Assembly: GCA_903871435.1 (NCBI GenBank)
Contig: CAIQGU010000128.1
Span: 1-11,238, forward strand
Direction of reading: 5' to 3'
Length of the DNA stretch: 11,238 bases
Source: an uncultured Burkholderiales bacterium
GTDB taxonomy: Bacteria > Pseudomonadota > Gammaproteobacteria > Burkholderiales > Burkholderiaceae_F
The position numbers and the translations under genes were made by a program. The notes beneath the pieces are model-generated. The model did no database searches, was not told where the DNA came from, and was given only the letters and a program-made list of their open reading frames with translations. Shown piece after piece: positions 1-7,979 of this stretch. How positions within the stretch are numbered: position 1 is the stretch's first letter; the number at the start of each line of letters is the position of its first letter.

Positions 1-1
1 G

Positions 2-26
2 CCCTCTCCCACTTCGCGGGAGAGGG
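2..26. repeat. Perfect hairpin repeat downstream of dnaE2
   Basis: Two perfect 9-bp arms, CCCTCTCCC at 2-10 and GGGAGAGGG at 18-26, flank a 7-base loop. It lies about 48 bp beyond the dnaE2 stop codon. Dispersed CCCTCTCCC/GGGAGAGGG hairpins between genes are common in proteobacterial genomes, so this is probably one copy of a REP-like intergenic repeat. It could also act as the 3' stem-loop of the dnaE2 transcript. Whether a U-tract follows on the minus strand cannot be seen because the window ends there. Confidence 0.6.
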
Positions 27-74
27 GGAAACGCGCACCCCGACGGAATCCATTTTGCCGCAACCGCCCACTAC

Positions 75-3000
75 TCAATGGAAATCGTGGCTTTCGATGA
101 CGAGATTGCCCAACAAAGTGGAGTGATCCACGAGCCTGCCCGCAATCACGTGCAGCACGGCACTGCCGCTGGTGTCCAGCCGTTCCAGGTGTCCGTAGAC
201 CGTGAGCAGAGTTGCCTGCAGCAGTGGCTGGCGAAAGCGTTCTGCCACGGCGCGCCACACCACCACGTTGATGCAGCCGGTTTCGTCTTCCAGGGTTACG
301 AATGTGACGCCGCTTGCCGTTGCGGGCCGTTGCCGGCAGGTTACGAGACCACAGGTGCGGATCAGTTGCCGGTGGCGGGATCTGCCCACCTCATCGGCGC
401 TTTGCAGCCGCTGCGACTGCAGCCGTTCGCGCAGCAGCGCTAGCGGATGGCGGCGCAGGCTCAGGCTGGTGCTGCGAAAATCGGCGACGATATCCTGGCC
501 TTCGCTGGGCGCCAGCAGCGCTGGTGTGCCCTCGAAGAGCGGCGGCTCGGCAGCCAGCGGCGCACGGTGAACGGCGTCTACATCCAGCCCCAGGGCGGTC
601 CATAGCGCCTTGCGCCGGTGCCCCGTGAGCGCAGCCAGGGCGTCGGCATCGGCCAGGCTGGCGATTTCGCCGCGCTGCAGGCCGGCGCGGCGCGCCAGGT
701 CGGGCACGCTGGCAAAGGGGCGTTCCACGCGTGCGGCAACGATGCGCTGGGCAGTTTCCTGCGAGAAGCCGCGCACCATGGCAAAACCCAGGCGTACGGC
801 GGGCTTGGGCGGCACTGCGTGGCCGGCATGCGGTTCGGCCTCCAGCAGGCAATGCCAGTGGCTGGCGGTGACGCACACCGGCAATACGGTGACGCCATGA
901 TCGATGGCATCACGAACGATCTGCGACGGGGCATAAAACCCCAGTGGCTGCGAATCGAGCAGGGCCGCGCAAAAGGCAGCGGGTTGATGGCACTTGAGCC
1001 ATGCCGACACATACACCAGCAGGGCGAAGCTGGCCGCATGGCTCTCCGGGAAACCGTATTCTCCAAAGCCCTGAATCTGGCGCACGATCTGTTCGGCGTA
1101 TTCAGCGCTGTAGCCGCGTGCCAGCATGCCGGCGATGAGCCGTTCGCGAAAAGGCCCTATGCCGCCCTTGCGCTTCCAGGCCGCCATGGCGCGCCGCAGG
1201 CTGTCGGCTTCGCCAGGCGTGAAGCAGGCGGCCACCACCGCCAGTTGCATGACCTGTTCCTGAAAGATGGAGACACCGAGTGTGCGTTCCAGCACCGTGC
1301 GCACGCTGTCGGAAGGGTAGGTGACCGGTTCCAGGCCCTGGCGGCGGCGCAGGTAGGGATGCACCATGCCACCCTGTATGGGACCGGGCCGCACGATGGC
1401 GGTTTCTATGACCAGGTCGTAGAAACAGCGTGGCCGCAGCCGTGGCAGCATGTTCATCTGCGCGCGCGATTCCACCTGGAAGACGCCCAGTGAATCACCA
1501 CGGCACAGCATGTCGTAGACCTGTGCGTCCTCTGAGGGAATGGCCTGCACCGTCAGGGCGGGCTGGTCCGGCGCGTAGCGGTTGACATGCTCCAGGGTGC
1601 GCCGCAGGCAGGACAGCATGCCCAGAGCCAGCACGTCGATCTTGAGCAGGCCCAGGGCATCGAGATCGTCCTTGTCCCACTGGATGACGGTGCGGTCGGC
1701 CATGGCAGCGTTCTCTATGGGCACCAGCCGCGACAGCTTGTCGCGGGCAATGACGAAGCCGCCGCTGTGCTGCGAGAGGTGGCGGGGAAAACCGATGAGC
1801 TGATGGGCCAGGTCGACCAGCTGCACGATCAGCGGGTTGTCCGGATCGAAACCTGCGCTTACCAGCCGTTCGGGCTCGATGCGGCCACCGTCCCACCAGG
1901 CCATATTCTTGGCCAGCCGGTCTACCTGGTCGAGCGAGAGTCCCAGGGCCTTGCCCAGGTCGCGCATGGCGCCGCGTGGCCGGTAGGTATGCACGGCTGC
2001 TGTCAGCGCGGCGCGTTCGCGGCCGTATTTGGTGAAGAGATACTGCATCACCTCTTCGCGGCGCTGGTGCTCGAAGTCGACGTCGATATCGGGGGGCTCG
2101 TTGCGCTCGCGGCTGATGAATCGCTCGAACAGCACGCTCATGCGCTCGGGGTCGACTTCGGTTATTCCCAGGCAGTAGCAGACGGCGGAGTTGGCGGCGG
2201 AGCCACGGCCCTGGCACAGGATGGAGCGGCTGCGCGCGAAGCGCACGATGTCGTGGACGGTGAGAAAGTAGGGCTCGTAATGCAGCTCCGAGATGAGTTC
2301 GAGTTCGTGATCGAGCAGGCGGCGCACTTTTTCAGGGATGCCGGCGGGATAACGCTCCTGTGCCCCCGTGTAAGCCATGCGGCGCAGGTAAGCGGCCGGG
2401 GTCTCGCCGGCAGGAACGATTTCCTCGGGGTATTCATAGCGCAGCTCGTCCAGGCTGAAGGTGCAGCGCTGCGCTATCAGCGCCGATTCGACAAGCAGCT
2501 CGGGCGGGTACAGTCGCGACAGCCGGGCAAGCGGCCGCAGGCAGCGTTCCGCGTTGGGCGCCAGTTGTGACCCGCACTCGGCTAACGGCTGTCCGCAGCG
2601 CACCGCCGTGAGCGCATCGTGCAGGCGCTTGCGGGCCCGCGTGTGCATCTGCACGCTGCCCGCGGCTGCAAGCGGCATGGAACAGCGCCGTGCTACCGAC
2701 TGCAGCAGATCGAGATGCCGGGCGTCATCGGGGCCGTACACCAGTTCGCAGGCAATCCAGGCCCGCTCTCCCAGCAGTTTCTTCAGCCAGTGCGCCTGCG
2801 CCTCAAGCCGCTGCCGTTGCTCCTGCAGGCGCGGGCCGTCCTCGCGTGACGGCGGATCGTGATCGCCGCTGCCGGGTACCAGCAGCGCAAGCACCCCCTC
2901 AAGCAAACGGGCATTGGCTTCCAGGGTGCCGGTATCGATGCGGTATTGCCCCTTGTCCGCGGCCCGCCGCGCCAGCGTGACCAGTTCGGAAAGATTGCCG

Positions 3001-3284
3001 TAGGCATGGCGGTCCTGCGCCAGCAGCACGAGGTGCGGCCCGCCGGCGATGCGGATCTCGGTGCCGTGGACCAGGCGAAAGCCGCTGGCCCCGGGATCTG
3101 CGGCACGGGCATCGCGCAGCGCCAGGTGGGCACGCGCTGCGCCCGCGAAGGAGCATTCGTCGGTGAGCGCCAGGCCGGTGTAGCCCAGCTCAAGCGCGCG
3201 CGCCACCAGCTCTTCCGGGTGCGAAGCACCGCGGAGGAACGAGAAGTTGGAAATGCAGTGCAGTTCTGCATAGGAGGTACGCAT
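75..3284 (-). CDS. dnaE2: Error-prone DNA polymerase DnaE2 (ImuC), C-family alpha subunit
   Basis: A 1069-residue C-family polymerase that carries out mutagenic translesion synthesis with ImuA and ImuB. The N-terminal PHP domain (about residues 4-220) opens with YAELHCISNFSFLRGAS, where the HxH metal motif of an active PHP exonuclease is reduced to HC, as is usual for DnaE2. GRGSAANS is at 359-366. The catalytic acids are D401 and D403 in PDIDVDF, with the third at D550 in LKIDVLALG. A C-terminal OB fold covers about 974-1053. Length is normal and no frame break is seen. The ATG at 3284 is the only sensible start: homology begins at once and the next in-frame ATG lies well inside the domain. 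It has no Shine-Dalgarno sequence because a LexA box sits immediately upstream and overlaps it. The Cache-CheW gene ends 76 bp upstream on the same strand. Confidence 0.96.
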   Translation of the reverse strand: MRTSYAELHCISNFSFLRGASHPEELVARALELGYTGLALTDECSFAGAARAHLALRDARAADPGASGFRLVHGTEIRIAGGPHLVLLAQDRHAYGNLSELVTLARRAADKGQYRIDTGTLEANARLLEGVLALLVPGSGDHDPPSREDGPRLQEQRQRLEAQAHWLKKLLGERAWIACELVYGPDDARHLDLLQSVARRCSMPLAAAGSVQMHTRARKRLHDALTAVRCGQPLAECGSQLAPNAERCLRPLARLSRLYPPELLVESALIAQRCTFSLDELRYEYPEEIVPAGETPAAYLRRMAYTGAQERYPAGIPEKVRRLLDHELELISELHYEPYFLTVHDIVRFARSRSILCQGRGSAANSAVCYCLGITEVDPERMSVLFERFISRERNEPPDIDVDFEHQRREEVMQYLFTKYGRERAALTAAVHTYRPRGAMRDLGKALGLSLDQVDRLAKNMAWWDGGRIEPERLVSAGFDPDNPLIVQLVDLAHQLIGFPRHLSQHSGGFVIARDKLSRLVPIENAAMADRTVIQWDKDDLDALGLLKIDVLALGMLSCLRRTLEHVNRYAPDQPALTVQAIPSEDAQVYDMLCRGDSLGVFQVESRAQMNMLPRLRPRCFYDLVIETAIVRPGPIQGGMVHPYLRRRQGLEPVTYPSDSVRTVLERTLGVSIFQEQVMQLAVVAACFTPGEADSLRRAMAAWKRKGGIGPFRERLIAGMLARGYSAEYAEQIVRQIQGFGEYGFPESHAASFALLVYVSAWLKCHQPAAFCAALLDSQPLGFYAPSQIVRDAIDHGVTVLPVCVTASHWHCLLEAEPHAGHAVPPKPAVRLGFAMVRGFSQETAQRIVAARVERPFASVPDLARRAGLQRGEIASLADADALAALTGHRRKALWTALGLDVDAVHRAPLAAEPPLFEGTPALLAPSEGQDIVADFRSTSLSLRRHPLALLRERLQSQRLQSADEVGRSRHRQLIRTCGLVTCRQRPATASGVTFVTLEDETGCINVVVWRAVAERFRQPLLQATLLTVYGHLERLDTSGSAVLHVIAGRLVDHSTLLGNLVIESHDFH

Positions 3285-3308
3285 ACTGTTAATAATAACA
3301 GTATGCGT
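3279..3308. promoter_or_regulatory. LexA box (SOS operator) overlapping the dnaE2 start codon
   Basis: Palindrome with 13-bp perfect arms (ACGCATACTGTTA and its complement) around a 4-base centre. It contains the LexA consensus CTGT-N8-ACAG. On the minus strand the hexamer TATTAT (3297-3292) is a good -10 element and is followed by seven bases and then the dnaE2 ATG (3284-3282), so transcription would start at or next to the start codon. No good -35 is visible 16-18 bp further upstream. LexA bound here would cover both promoter and start codon. The 22-bp core at 3283-3304 differs by one base from the imuB operator. Confidence 0.88.
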
Positions 3309-3360
3309 TTTGGCGCAGGGTGGCGGGTGTTGCTAGGCGGGCGTTGCTGGACGGATGCTG

Positions 3361-5916
3361 TCAGGCGTGTGTTGCGGCGCGTGCCGGCTGTGCATGCCGC
3401 TGGGGCGTCACGGGTGCCGTCATACCTGCGGGGGAAGCGCCTGCAGGCGCACTGCCTGCGGCCGTGACGGGTTGGCGCCCCAGCATCTCCAGGCGGTCGG
3501 CATCTATCAGTTGTACGAGCTTGCGGTGCTTGGCGTCCTTCTGGTCGAACACGGCCGAAACGAGTTGCCCCGCCGAGCGTATTCCTTCCGGCGTCTCCTG
3601 CATCTCGGTGCGCACGATTTCCTGCACCGCAACGACATCGTCCACCCAGAAGGCCATGGTGGGGCGATCGTGATCGGCATGCCGCAGCACCACGGCAATG
3701 CCGTCGTGCTGCCGGGGCCCGTGTTTGACGTCAAAGAGACGTCGTGCGGATATGACCGGCACCACGGTACTGCCGCTTTGCGTATCAACCTGCATCAGGC
3801 CCAGGCAATGGCTGTTGGCGTTGGGTGCCTGGACGATACGCGCGGGAGTGCAGGCGATGACGACGCGATCGGCGGGTAGCGCATAACGGGCATTGGCCAC
3901 CTGCATGATCGCAACTTCCATCACCTGCGCGCGGTCCAGCACTGCAACCGCCGTGGATACATCCGGCATCTGTTCGATATGGCGGCGCTCGCTCGAGCCC
4001 AGGCGCAGGGCAACGATGACCGACACCTTGTTGTCGTAGCCGTCCGAAACCTTGAATTCCCGGTAGCCGGACGCGCGTGCGCGCGCGACGGCATACTGCT
4101 CATTGCCGATGTGGCCGATATCCGCGCTGCCGTTAAACGGAAACAGCGAGCCGGTCGGGTAATCGGGGTTGGTGCAGGCGAGCACCGTGCCTGTGTCGTC
4201 GACAAATGCGGCCATGCCCTCGCGATCGCCCAGCACATCGCGCAGCATGGTGTTGAACTCGCGGATCGCGTGAAAGACAATGGCGATGCCCCCCGCAAAT
4301 CCACCCCGTTCGCCATGAACCGCTGCCAGGTATACGTAGCTGGGCTCGTCGTCGGAGAGCGCCGTGGCGACAAAAGGCGATACGCTGTACTGCTGGGCTC
4401 CCGTAAGCCCGCGGGTGGACCTGAGCAGGTCTTCGTCTATCGATGTTCCCAGCAGTGACTTGGTGGGATTGTCGTTGCTGACGGCGCGTATGGTTCCATC
4501 CGCATCGAAGGCAATCAGGCGGCGGTACACCGTGTAGAGGCCGTTGATCATGGTCAGCACGGAATTGAGCTCTGCCGTTCCTGCCTCGGATTCGGGCAAG
4601 GCCAGCACGCGGCGCAGGACCGGCGTGAGGGCCCACCAGCGGCAGTCATTGGCGCGCTCATAAAGATTTCGGTCCATGATGTCGGCGGCCAGGCGCGCCA
4701 GTTCCGCTGTCTGGCGGCAGGCCCGGTCTAGCGATGTGGTGTGCAGATCGCCCACGGCAAGGCGCACCCGTTCGCTGGTGCGCACGCCGGCCTGGTTTAC
4801 CTGTGAGAGAACCGCCTTGAGCCGTGCAGTGTCGCCAGTGCCGGCCATGAGCCGCCCGTTCCACACCACCCGGCGCAGATTGCGGTTGATGGCGTCGGCC
4901 TCTATCTGCAGCGCCTTGAGTTCGCCGTTGTCCAGCGTCAGCTCGGATGCGCCGCGGTCCGTGCTGCGCGTATTGAATGCCGTGAGCAGGGAAACGATGG
5001 CGTGGGCGCGCCAACCCGGTCCGAAATAGTTCTGGTATCCATGGGTCGCGCAGGAAATGGCAAGGTACTCGCGGCCCGCGAAAGCCAGCAGCTCCACGCC
5101 GCCCGAGTCGGCCGTGCGCAACTCAAGATCGAGCGGCAGATGGCTTTGATCGTTGCTGGCAATGACGCGGTTTTCCTTGTCCAGCAGCACGAGCGCGTAT
5201 TGCTGGTTGCTGCTGGATATGCCCTTGAAGATCCGCCGCATTTCGTCTTCGAAGCGGAAACGCAGGACCAGCACGCCCAAGGGCGTTCCGTCGGACTTGG
5301 CGATGCGGTGCGCGTAGAGCAGCCCGGAACGGGAACCCGAAGCAAGGTCAGTGACGTTGAAGCGCTCAACATAGCTGCGTGACGTCAGCGCAGCCTGGAC
5401 GATGGTGTCAGTGGTGACTTCCAGCGTGGCGGTTTCGTCCAGGCGTACGAGGATGCGGCCGGTGACATCCAGCACGATGATGTCGTCGTAAACCGTGTAC
5501 TTGTCGCAGTAGGCGCGCAGGTGGCTGCGAATGTGCCGCAGCTGCGCGGCCCGGTCGTTGGGCGCGGCAGCGCAATACGCGCGTACCTCGTCATCGGTGG
5601 CCAGGAATCCGACATCGGCGGTGCGTTCGAACAGGTTGCGGATCAGGATGTCGATGGCGCACTGGGCCTTGGAGGCCAGCTCGTCCTGCAGCTGTGCGAG
5701 ATTTTCGTTGGCCAGGGATTGCACCACGCGGCGCTGCAGTTCATCGAAGCGCTCGCGCGTCTGCACTAGCGTGGGCAGTATGGTTTGTACGTCGTGGGGG
5801 CAACTGATGGCAGCAGCCGATTCAATCATCTGCCAGAGCAGGCCGAGTTCGCGCAATTCGCGTTCGACCGCCTGCACGCGGCGCATATAGGGAATGACGT
5901 CTTCAGTAGCGACCAT
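3361..5916 (-). CDS. Soluble tandem Cache-like sensor protein with C-terminal CheW domain
   Basis: 851 residues with no signal peptide or membrane segment, so probably cytoplasmic. A helical N-terminus (1-85) leads into two similar modules. Each opens with a related helix: DILIRNLFERTADVGFLATD near 89-108 and DIMDRNLYERANDCRWWALT near 412-431. Each continues with Cache-like alpha/beta segments, for example DIIVLDVTGRILVRLDE at 145-161 and RLIAFDADGTIRAVSND at 466-482. Residues 664-815 look like CheW (ARYALPADRVV, GLMQVDTQSGSTVVPVISARRLFD, MAFWVDDV). The tail 812-851 is Ala/Pro-rich. CheW domains couple receptors to the CheA kinase, so this may feed a ligand or redox signal into a chemosensory array; no CheA, receptor or methylation gene lies in the window. 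Start ATG 5916 has AGG six bases upstream. No LexA box precedes it. Domain identity is fairly sure, the biological role unknown. Confidence 0.8.
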   Translation of the reverse strand: MVATEDVIPYMRRVQAVERELRELGLLWQMIESAAAISCPHDVQTILPTLVQTRERFDELQRRVVQSLANENLAQLQDELASKAQCAIDILIRNLFERTADVGFLATDDEVRAYCAAAPNDRAAQLRHIRSHLRAYCDKYTVYDDIIVLDVTGRILVRLDETATLEVTTDTIVQAALTSRSYVERFNVTDLASGSRSGLLYAHRIAKSDGTPLGVLVLRFRFEDEMRRIFKGISSSNQQYALVLLDKENRVIASNDQSHLPLDLELRTADSGGVELLAFAGREYLAISCATHGYQNYFGPGWRAHAIVSLLTAFNTRSTDRGASELTLDNGELKALQIEADAINRNLRRVVWNGRLMAGTGDTARLKAVLSQVNQAGVRTSERVRLAVGDLHTTSLDRACRQTAELARLAADIMDRNLYERANDCRWWALTPVLRRVLALPESEAGTAELNSVLTMINGLYTVYRRLIAFDADGTIRAVSNDNPTKSLLGTSIDEDLLRSTRGLTGAQQYSVSPFVATALSDDEPSYVYLAAVHGERGGFAGGIAIVFHAIREFNTMLRDVLGDREGMAAFVDDTGTVLACTNPDYPTGSLFPFNGSADIGHIGNEQYAVARARASGYREFKVSDGYDNKVSVIVALRLGSSERRHIEQMPDVSTAVAVLDRAQVMEVAIMQVANARYALPADRVVIACTPARIVQAPNANSHCLGLMQVDTQSGSTVVPVISARRLFDVKHGPRQHDGIAVVLRHADHDRPTMAFWVDDVVAVQEIVRTEMQETPEGIRSAGQLVSAVFDQKDAKHRKLVQLIDADRLEMLGRQPVTAAGSAPAGASPAGMTAPVTPQRHAQPARAATHA

Positions 5917-6115
5917 TTTTTGCCTGATATCAGTTCGTGACGCGGTTGCGACGCGAATAAATGAGCATCTCGATGCGGATTATTGGGTCTACCTCCGTCC
6001 ACCATAGGCCGGAGTTGCACTGCCTATAGACGGTAAATCAGGCCACAGCGCACCGCTGTAGTGCGCACTGTTTTTGCGCGTTCTTATTGCGGCTGCTATA
6101 GCGCGCTGCGATTGA
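5917..6115. other. Intergenic region between imuB and the Cache-CheW gene
   Basis: 199 bp with no supportable gene and no CTGT-N8-ACAG operator. It contains two small inverted repeats: ATAGGC/GCCTAT at 6004-6027 and GCGCAC/GTGCGC at 6048-6066. The second is followed on the plus strand by a T5 run at 6071-6075. Either could act in ending imuB transcription, but neither has a U-tract on the minus strand where imuB would need it. Promoter elements for the Cache-CheW gene are presumably here; I cannot pick a convincing pair. Confidence 0.4.
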
Positions 6116-7738
6116 TCACGCAAAGAAACCGTGCAGAAACCAGTGATGTGGCGCCATCAGCTCGCGGTAAACCCACACGGTCTGGCCACGGGGATTGCGG
6201 GCCACGAAATAGTCGCGATGCACTGTGGCCTGCCCCGGCCGGGCAAGGTCCCACCAGCCTGCCTCAATACGCTCGGGTCCCGCGATGATCGATAGCGGTC
6301 CGTGAAAGGACGGCAAGGCGGTGTCGTCCCGGGAAGCAAGGCGTTGCGGGCGCGGCAGTATCAGCACGGGCCGCTGAGCCGGTGCAGGTGGCAGCGCTGC
6401 GGTTCGCAGGGGTTCTGGCGAAAGCGGCACGATGCGATAGGCCCGTTCGGGGCGATGATCGCTGGCGGCTTGCAGCTGGAAAACCCCCTCAGAGCCGAGA
6501 CGCGCGTGCAGGGTTTCGGCCAGGTGCAGGATATCGGCGCCAGCAACTCCTGCCTGGGAGACAGGTGGCAGGAAACTGGCGGATTCAGGGACCAGCAGTG
6601 CCATGCGTTCGAGCTGCAGTTCCAGCAGCACTGCGGGTGCCCGCAGCTGCACCCGGGCGAGTCGTTCTGCATACAGCTGCGACAGCCGCCGGGCATTGCG
6701 CTCCGGCGCGGCCAGCGCAAGCGGAACCACGCTTGGCTCCATGACCTGCGCGCGGCGTGCGCTATGCAGTATGCGCAACTGCAGTGCAGTGGCTCCCGCG
6801 TTGTGGCCGCGCAGAAAGCCTTCGAGCAGCAGCAACAGCCGTTCGAGAGGAACCTGCAGGCGGCCCGCATCTTCCGTGTCGGCGGGCAGTTCCATGCGGG
6901 CGCTGAAGCGGCTGGGCGGCGCAAAGGGCGGTTGCGGGTCGGCAATGCGTCCCAATAGCCGGTCAAGGTCGATCAGCCTGGCTGCTCCAAAGCGCCGGGC
7001 AAAGGCATCGCGTGGCAATGCCAGTACCTGCGCAATGGTGGAAAGCCCCAGGGCGTGCAGACGGCTGTTCACGCCGTCGTCCCAACCCAGCAGGGTCAGC
7101 GGCAGACCACCCAGGATGCGCGCCAGGTCTTCCCTCCCAGTGCGATTACGGGATGCATGATCGGCTGCAGTGCCACCCGCTGCGCTATCCGGGGCGTTAT
7201 CCGCGGTGCCATCCGTGGTGTCGCCCTTATCGACCGAGCCCGTAATCAAATCTGCGGCGCACGCTGTTGCCAGCAGTTGCGCTGCTGCTGGCGTGGCCGC
7301 ACTGGCGCCGGCTGCGTGATAGCCCAGTAGTCGCAACGCATCGGCAATGCGCTGATGCAGCGCCTGCCTGCCACCGAACAGCCGCTCACTGGCTCCGGTT
7401 TCCATCACCAGTCCCCAGCCATGACTGCGCCGGAAGGCCACGATGGCGGGGCTGAACTGGTAGGCCCAACAGGACAGTTCCTGCATGGCAGCCTGCTCAC
7501 GCGCTTCATCGCGCGCACTGGTGATCAGATCACGCGCGAGAGCCTGGGCCGCGGCGAGTTTCATGCCGGGCATTACGCCCAATGTCCGCGCCCGCGCGTT
7601 GCCAAAAGCGATCCGGGTGCGTTGCGCAGGTCCTTCGATCACAGCGATTGCCAGCGTTGGCTCTAGCGCCGCATCGAAGCGGCGCTGAACCAGCTGCAGC
7701 GGCAGGTCCGGCATTGCAAGGGCAAACCAGTGGGTCAT
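6116..7738 (-). CDS. imuB: ImuB, non-catalytic Y-family polymerase-like mutasome protein
   Basis: 540 residues. ImuB bridges ImuA, DnaE2 and the beta clamp in SOS translesion synthesis. The opening (HWFALAMPDLPLQLVQRR, 3-20), METGASERLFGG at 112-123, the helix-hairpin-helix-like TIAQVLALPRDAFARRFGAARL at about 234-255 and the ending WVYRELMAPHHWFLHGFFA (522-540) are typical of the family. The acidic residues of active Y-family enzymes are absent: alanine and methionine sit where the first catalytic Asp would be, as expected for ImuB. Residues about 164-204 form a Gly/Ala/Asp/Thr-rich insert containing a 4-residue repeat (TTDG, TADN, APDS). No clear QxxLF-type clamp-binding motif is seen; FLPP near 389-392 is the nearest hydrophobic patch. 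The ATG at 7738 has no strong Shine-Dalgarno sequence but matches the family N-terminus. Its own LexA box lies about 32 bp upstream. Confidence 0.93.
   Translation of the reverse strand: MTHWFALAMPDLPLQLVQRRFDAALEPTLAIAVIEGPAQRTRIAFGNARARTLGVMPGMKLAAAQALARDLITSARDEAREQAAMQELSCWAYQFSPAIVAFRRSHGWGLVMETGASERLFGGRQALHQRIADALRLLGYHAAGASAATPAAAQLLATACAADLITGSVDKGDTTDGTADNAPDSAAGGTAADHASRNRTGREDLARILGGLPLTLLGWDDGVNSRLHALGLSTIAQVLALPRDAFARRFGAARLIDLDRLLGRIADPQPPFAPPSRFSARMELPADTEDAGRLQVPLERLLLLLEGFLRGHNAGATALQLRILHSARRAQVMEPSVVPLALAAPERNARRLSQLYAERLARVQLRAPAVLLELQLERMALLVPESASFLPPVSQAGVAGADILHLAETLHARLGSEGVFQLQAASDHRPERAYRIVPLSPEPLRTAALPPAPAQRPVLILPRPQRLASRDDTALPSFHGPLSIIAGPERIEAGWWDLARPGQATVHRDYFVARNPRGQTVWVYRELMAPHHWFLHGFFA
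7184..7219. repeat. Three tandem 12-bp repeats inside imuB
   Basis: Three imperfect 12-bp units, GCTATCCGGGGC, GTTATCCGCGGT and GCCATCCGTGGT, stand end to end, with a weaker fourth unit at 7172-7183. They are in phase with the reading frame and encode residues 182-185 (APDS), 178-181 (TADN) and 174-177 (TTDG) on the minus strand. All share the core ATCCGNGG. They make up the middle of a low-complexity linker in ImuB and look like an in-frame tandem expansion that has since diverged. Confidence 0.75.
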
Positions 7739-7766
7739 GGGCGTGATGGTTCAAAACGAAAGCGTC

Positions 7767-7796
7767 TTGTAATACTGTTAATAATGACAGTATTAT
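7767..7796 (+). promoter_or_regulatory. Possible plus-strand promoter overlapping the imuB LexA box
   Basis: TTGTAA (7767-7772) and TATTAT (7791-7796) are separated by 18 bp and point towards the VOC gene, about 270 bp away. The operator lies almost entirely between and over the two hexamers. If used, this promoter would put the VOC and secreted-protein genes under LexA. The -35 matches consensus at four of six positions, and AT-rich palindromes produce such matches easily. Confidence 0.25.
7770..7795. promoter_or_regulatory. LexA box (SOS operator) of imuB
   Basis: Near-perfect palindrome with the consensus CTGT-N8-ACAG and extended arms (TAATACTGT and ACAGTATTA). It lies about 32 bp upstream of the imuB start. 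Across 22 bp (7772-7793) it matches the dnaE2 operator except for one base (G at 7786). On the minus strand GATAAT at 7797-7792 could be a -10 element, without an obvious -35. LexA binding should repress imuB and could also affect transcription towards the VOC gene. Confidence 0.87.
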
Positions 7797-7979
7797 CACC
7801 CATGAAATTCGCTCGCGGCCGCAACGCCCGGGTGGGGTTTCCATCATCTTTCCGTCAGTTTCTTGTCCGGCGCGTTACGGCTAGCATGACCCTTAGGACT
7901 GCGCTGACAGGAAGGTGGGCCGGTTGTCGTAGGGGCCGTAATTGACGCCCTTGGTGCGCGGACTCACAGACAAGCCGAG

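Noticed and set aside
618..1493. Long plus-strand frame of about 290 codons opposite dnaE2
   Set aside because: It lies wholly antisense to a well-supported polymerase gene, has no domain and is Gly/Ala/His/Arg-rich as expected for a shadow frame in high-GC DNA.
1587..2570. Plus-strand frame of 327 codons opposite dnaE2
   Set aside because: Antisense to the catalytic part of dnaE2, with no recognisable motif; its openness follows from the codon bias of dnaE2.
6048..6075. GCGCAC/GTGCGC hairpin followed by T5 as a terminator
   Set aside because: The stem is only six pairs, the T-run is on the plus strand where no gene ends, and it is separated from the stem by four bases; noted only within the intergenic entry.
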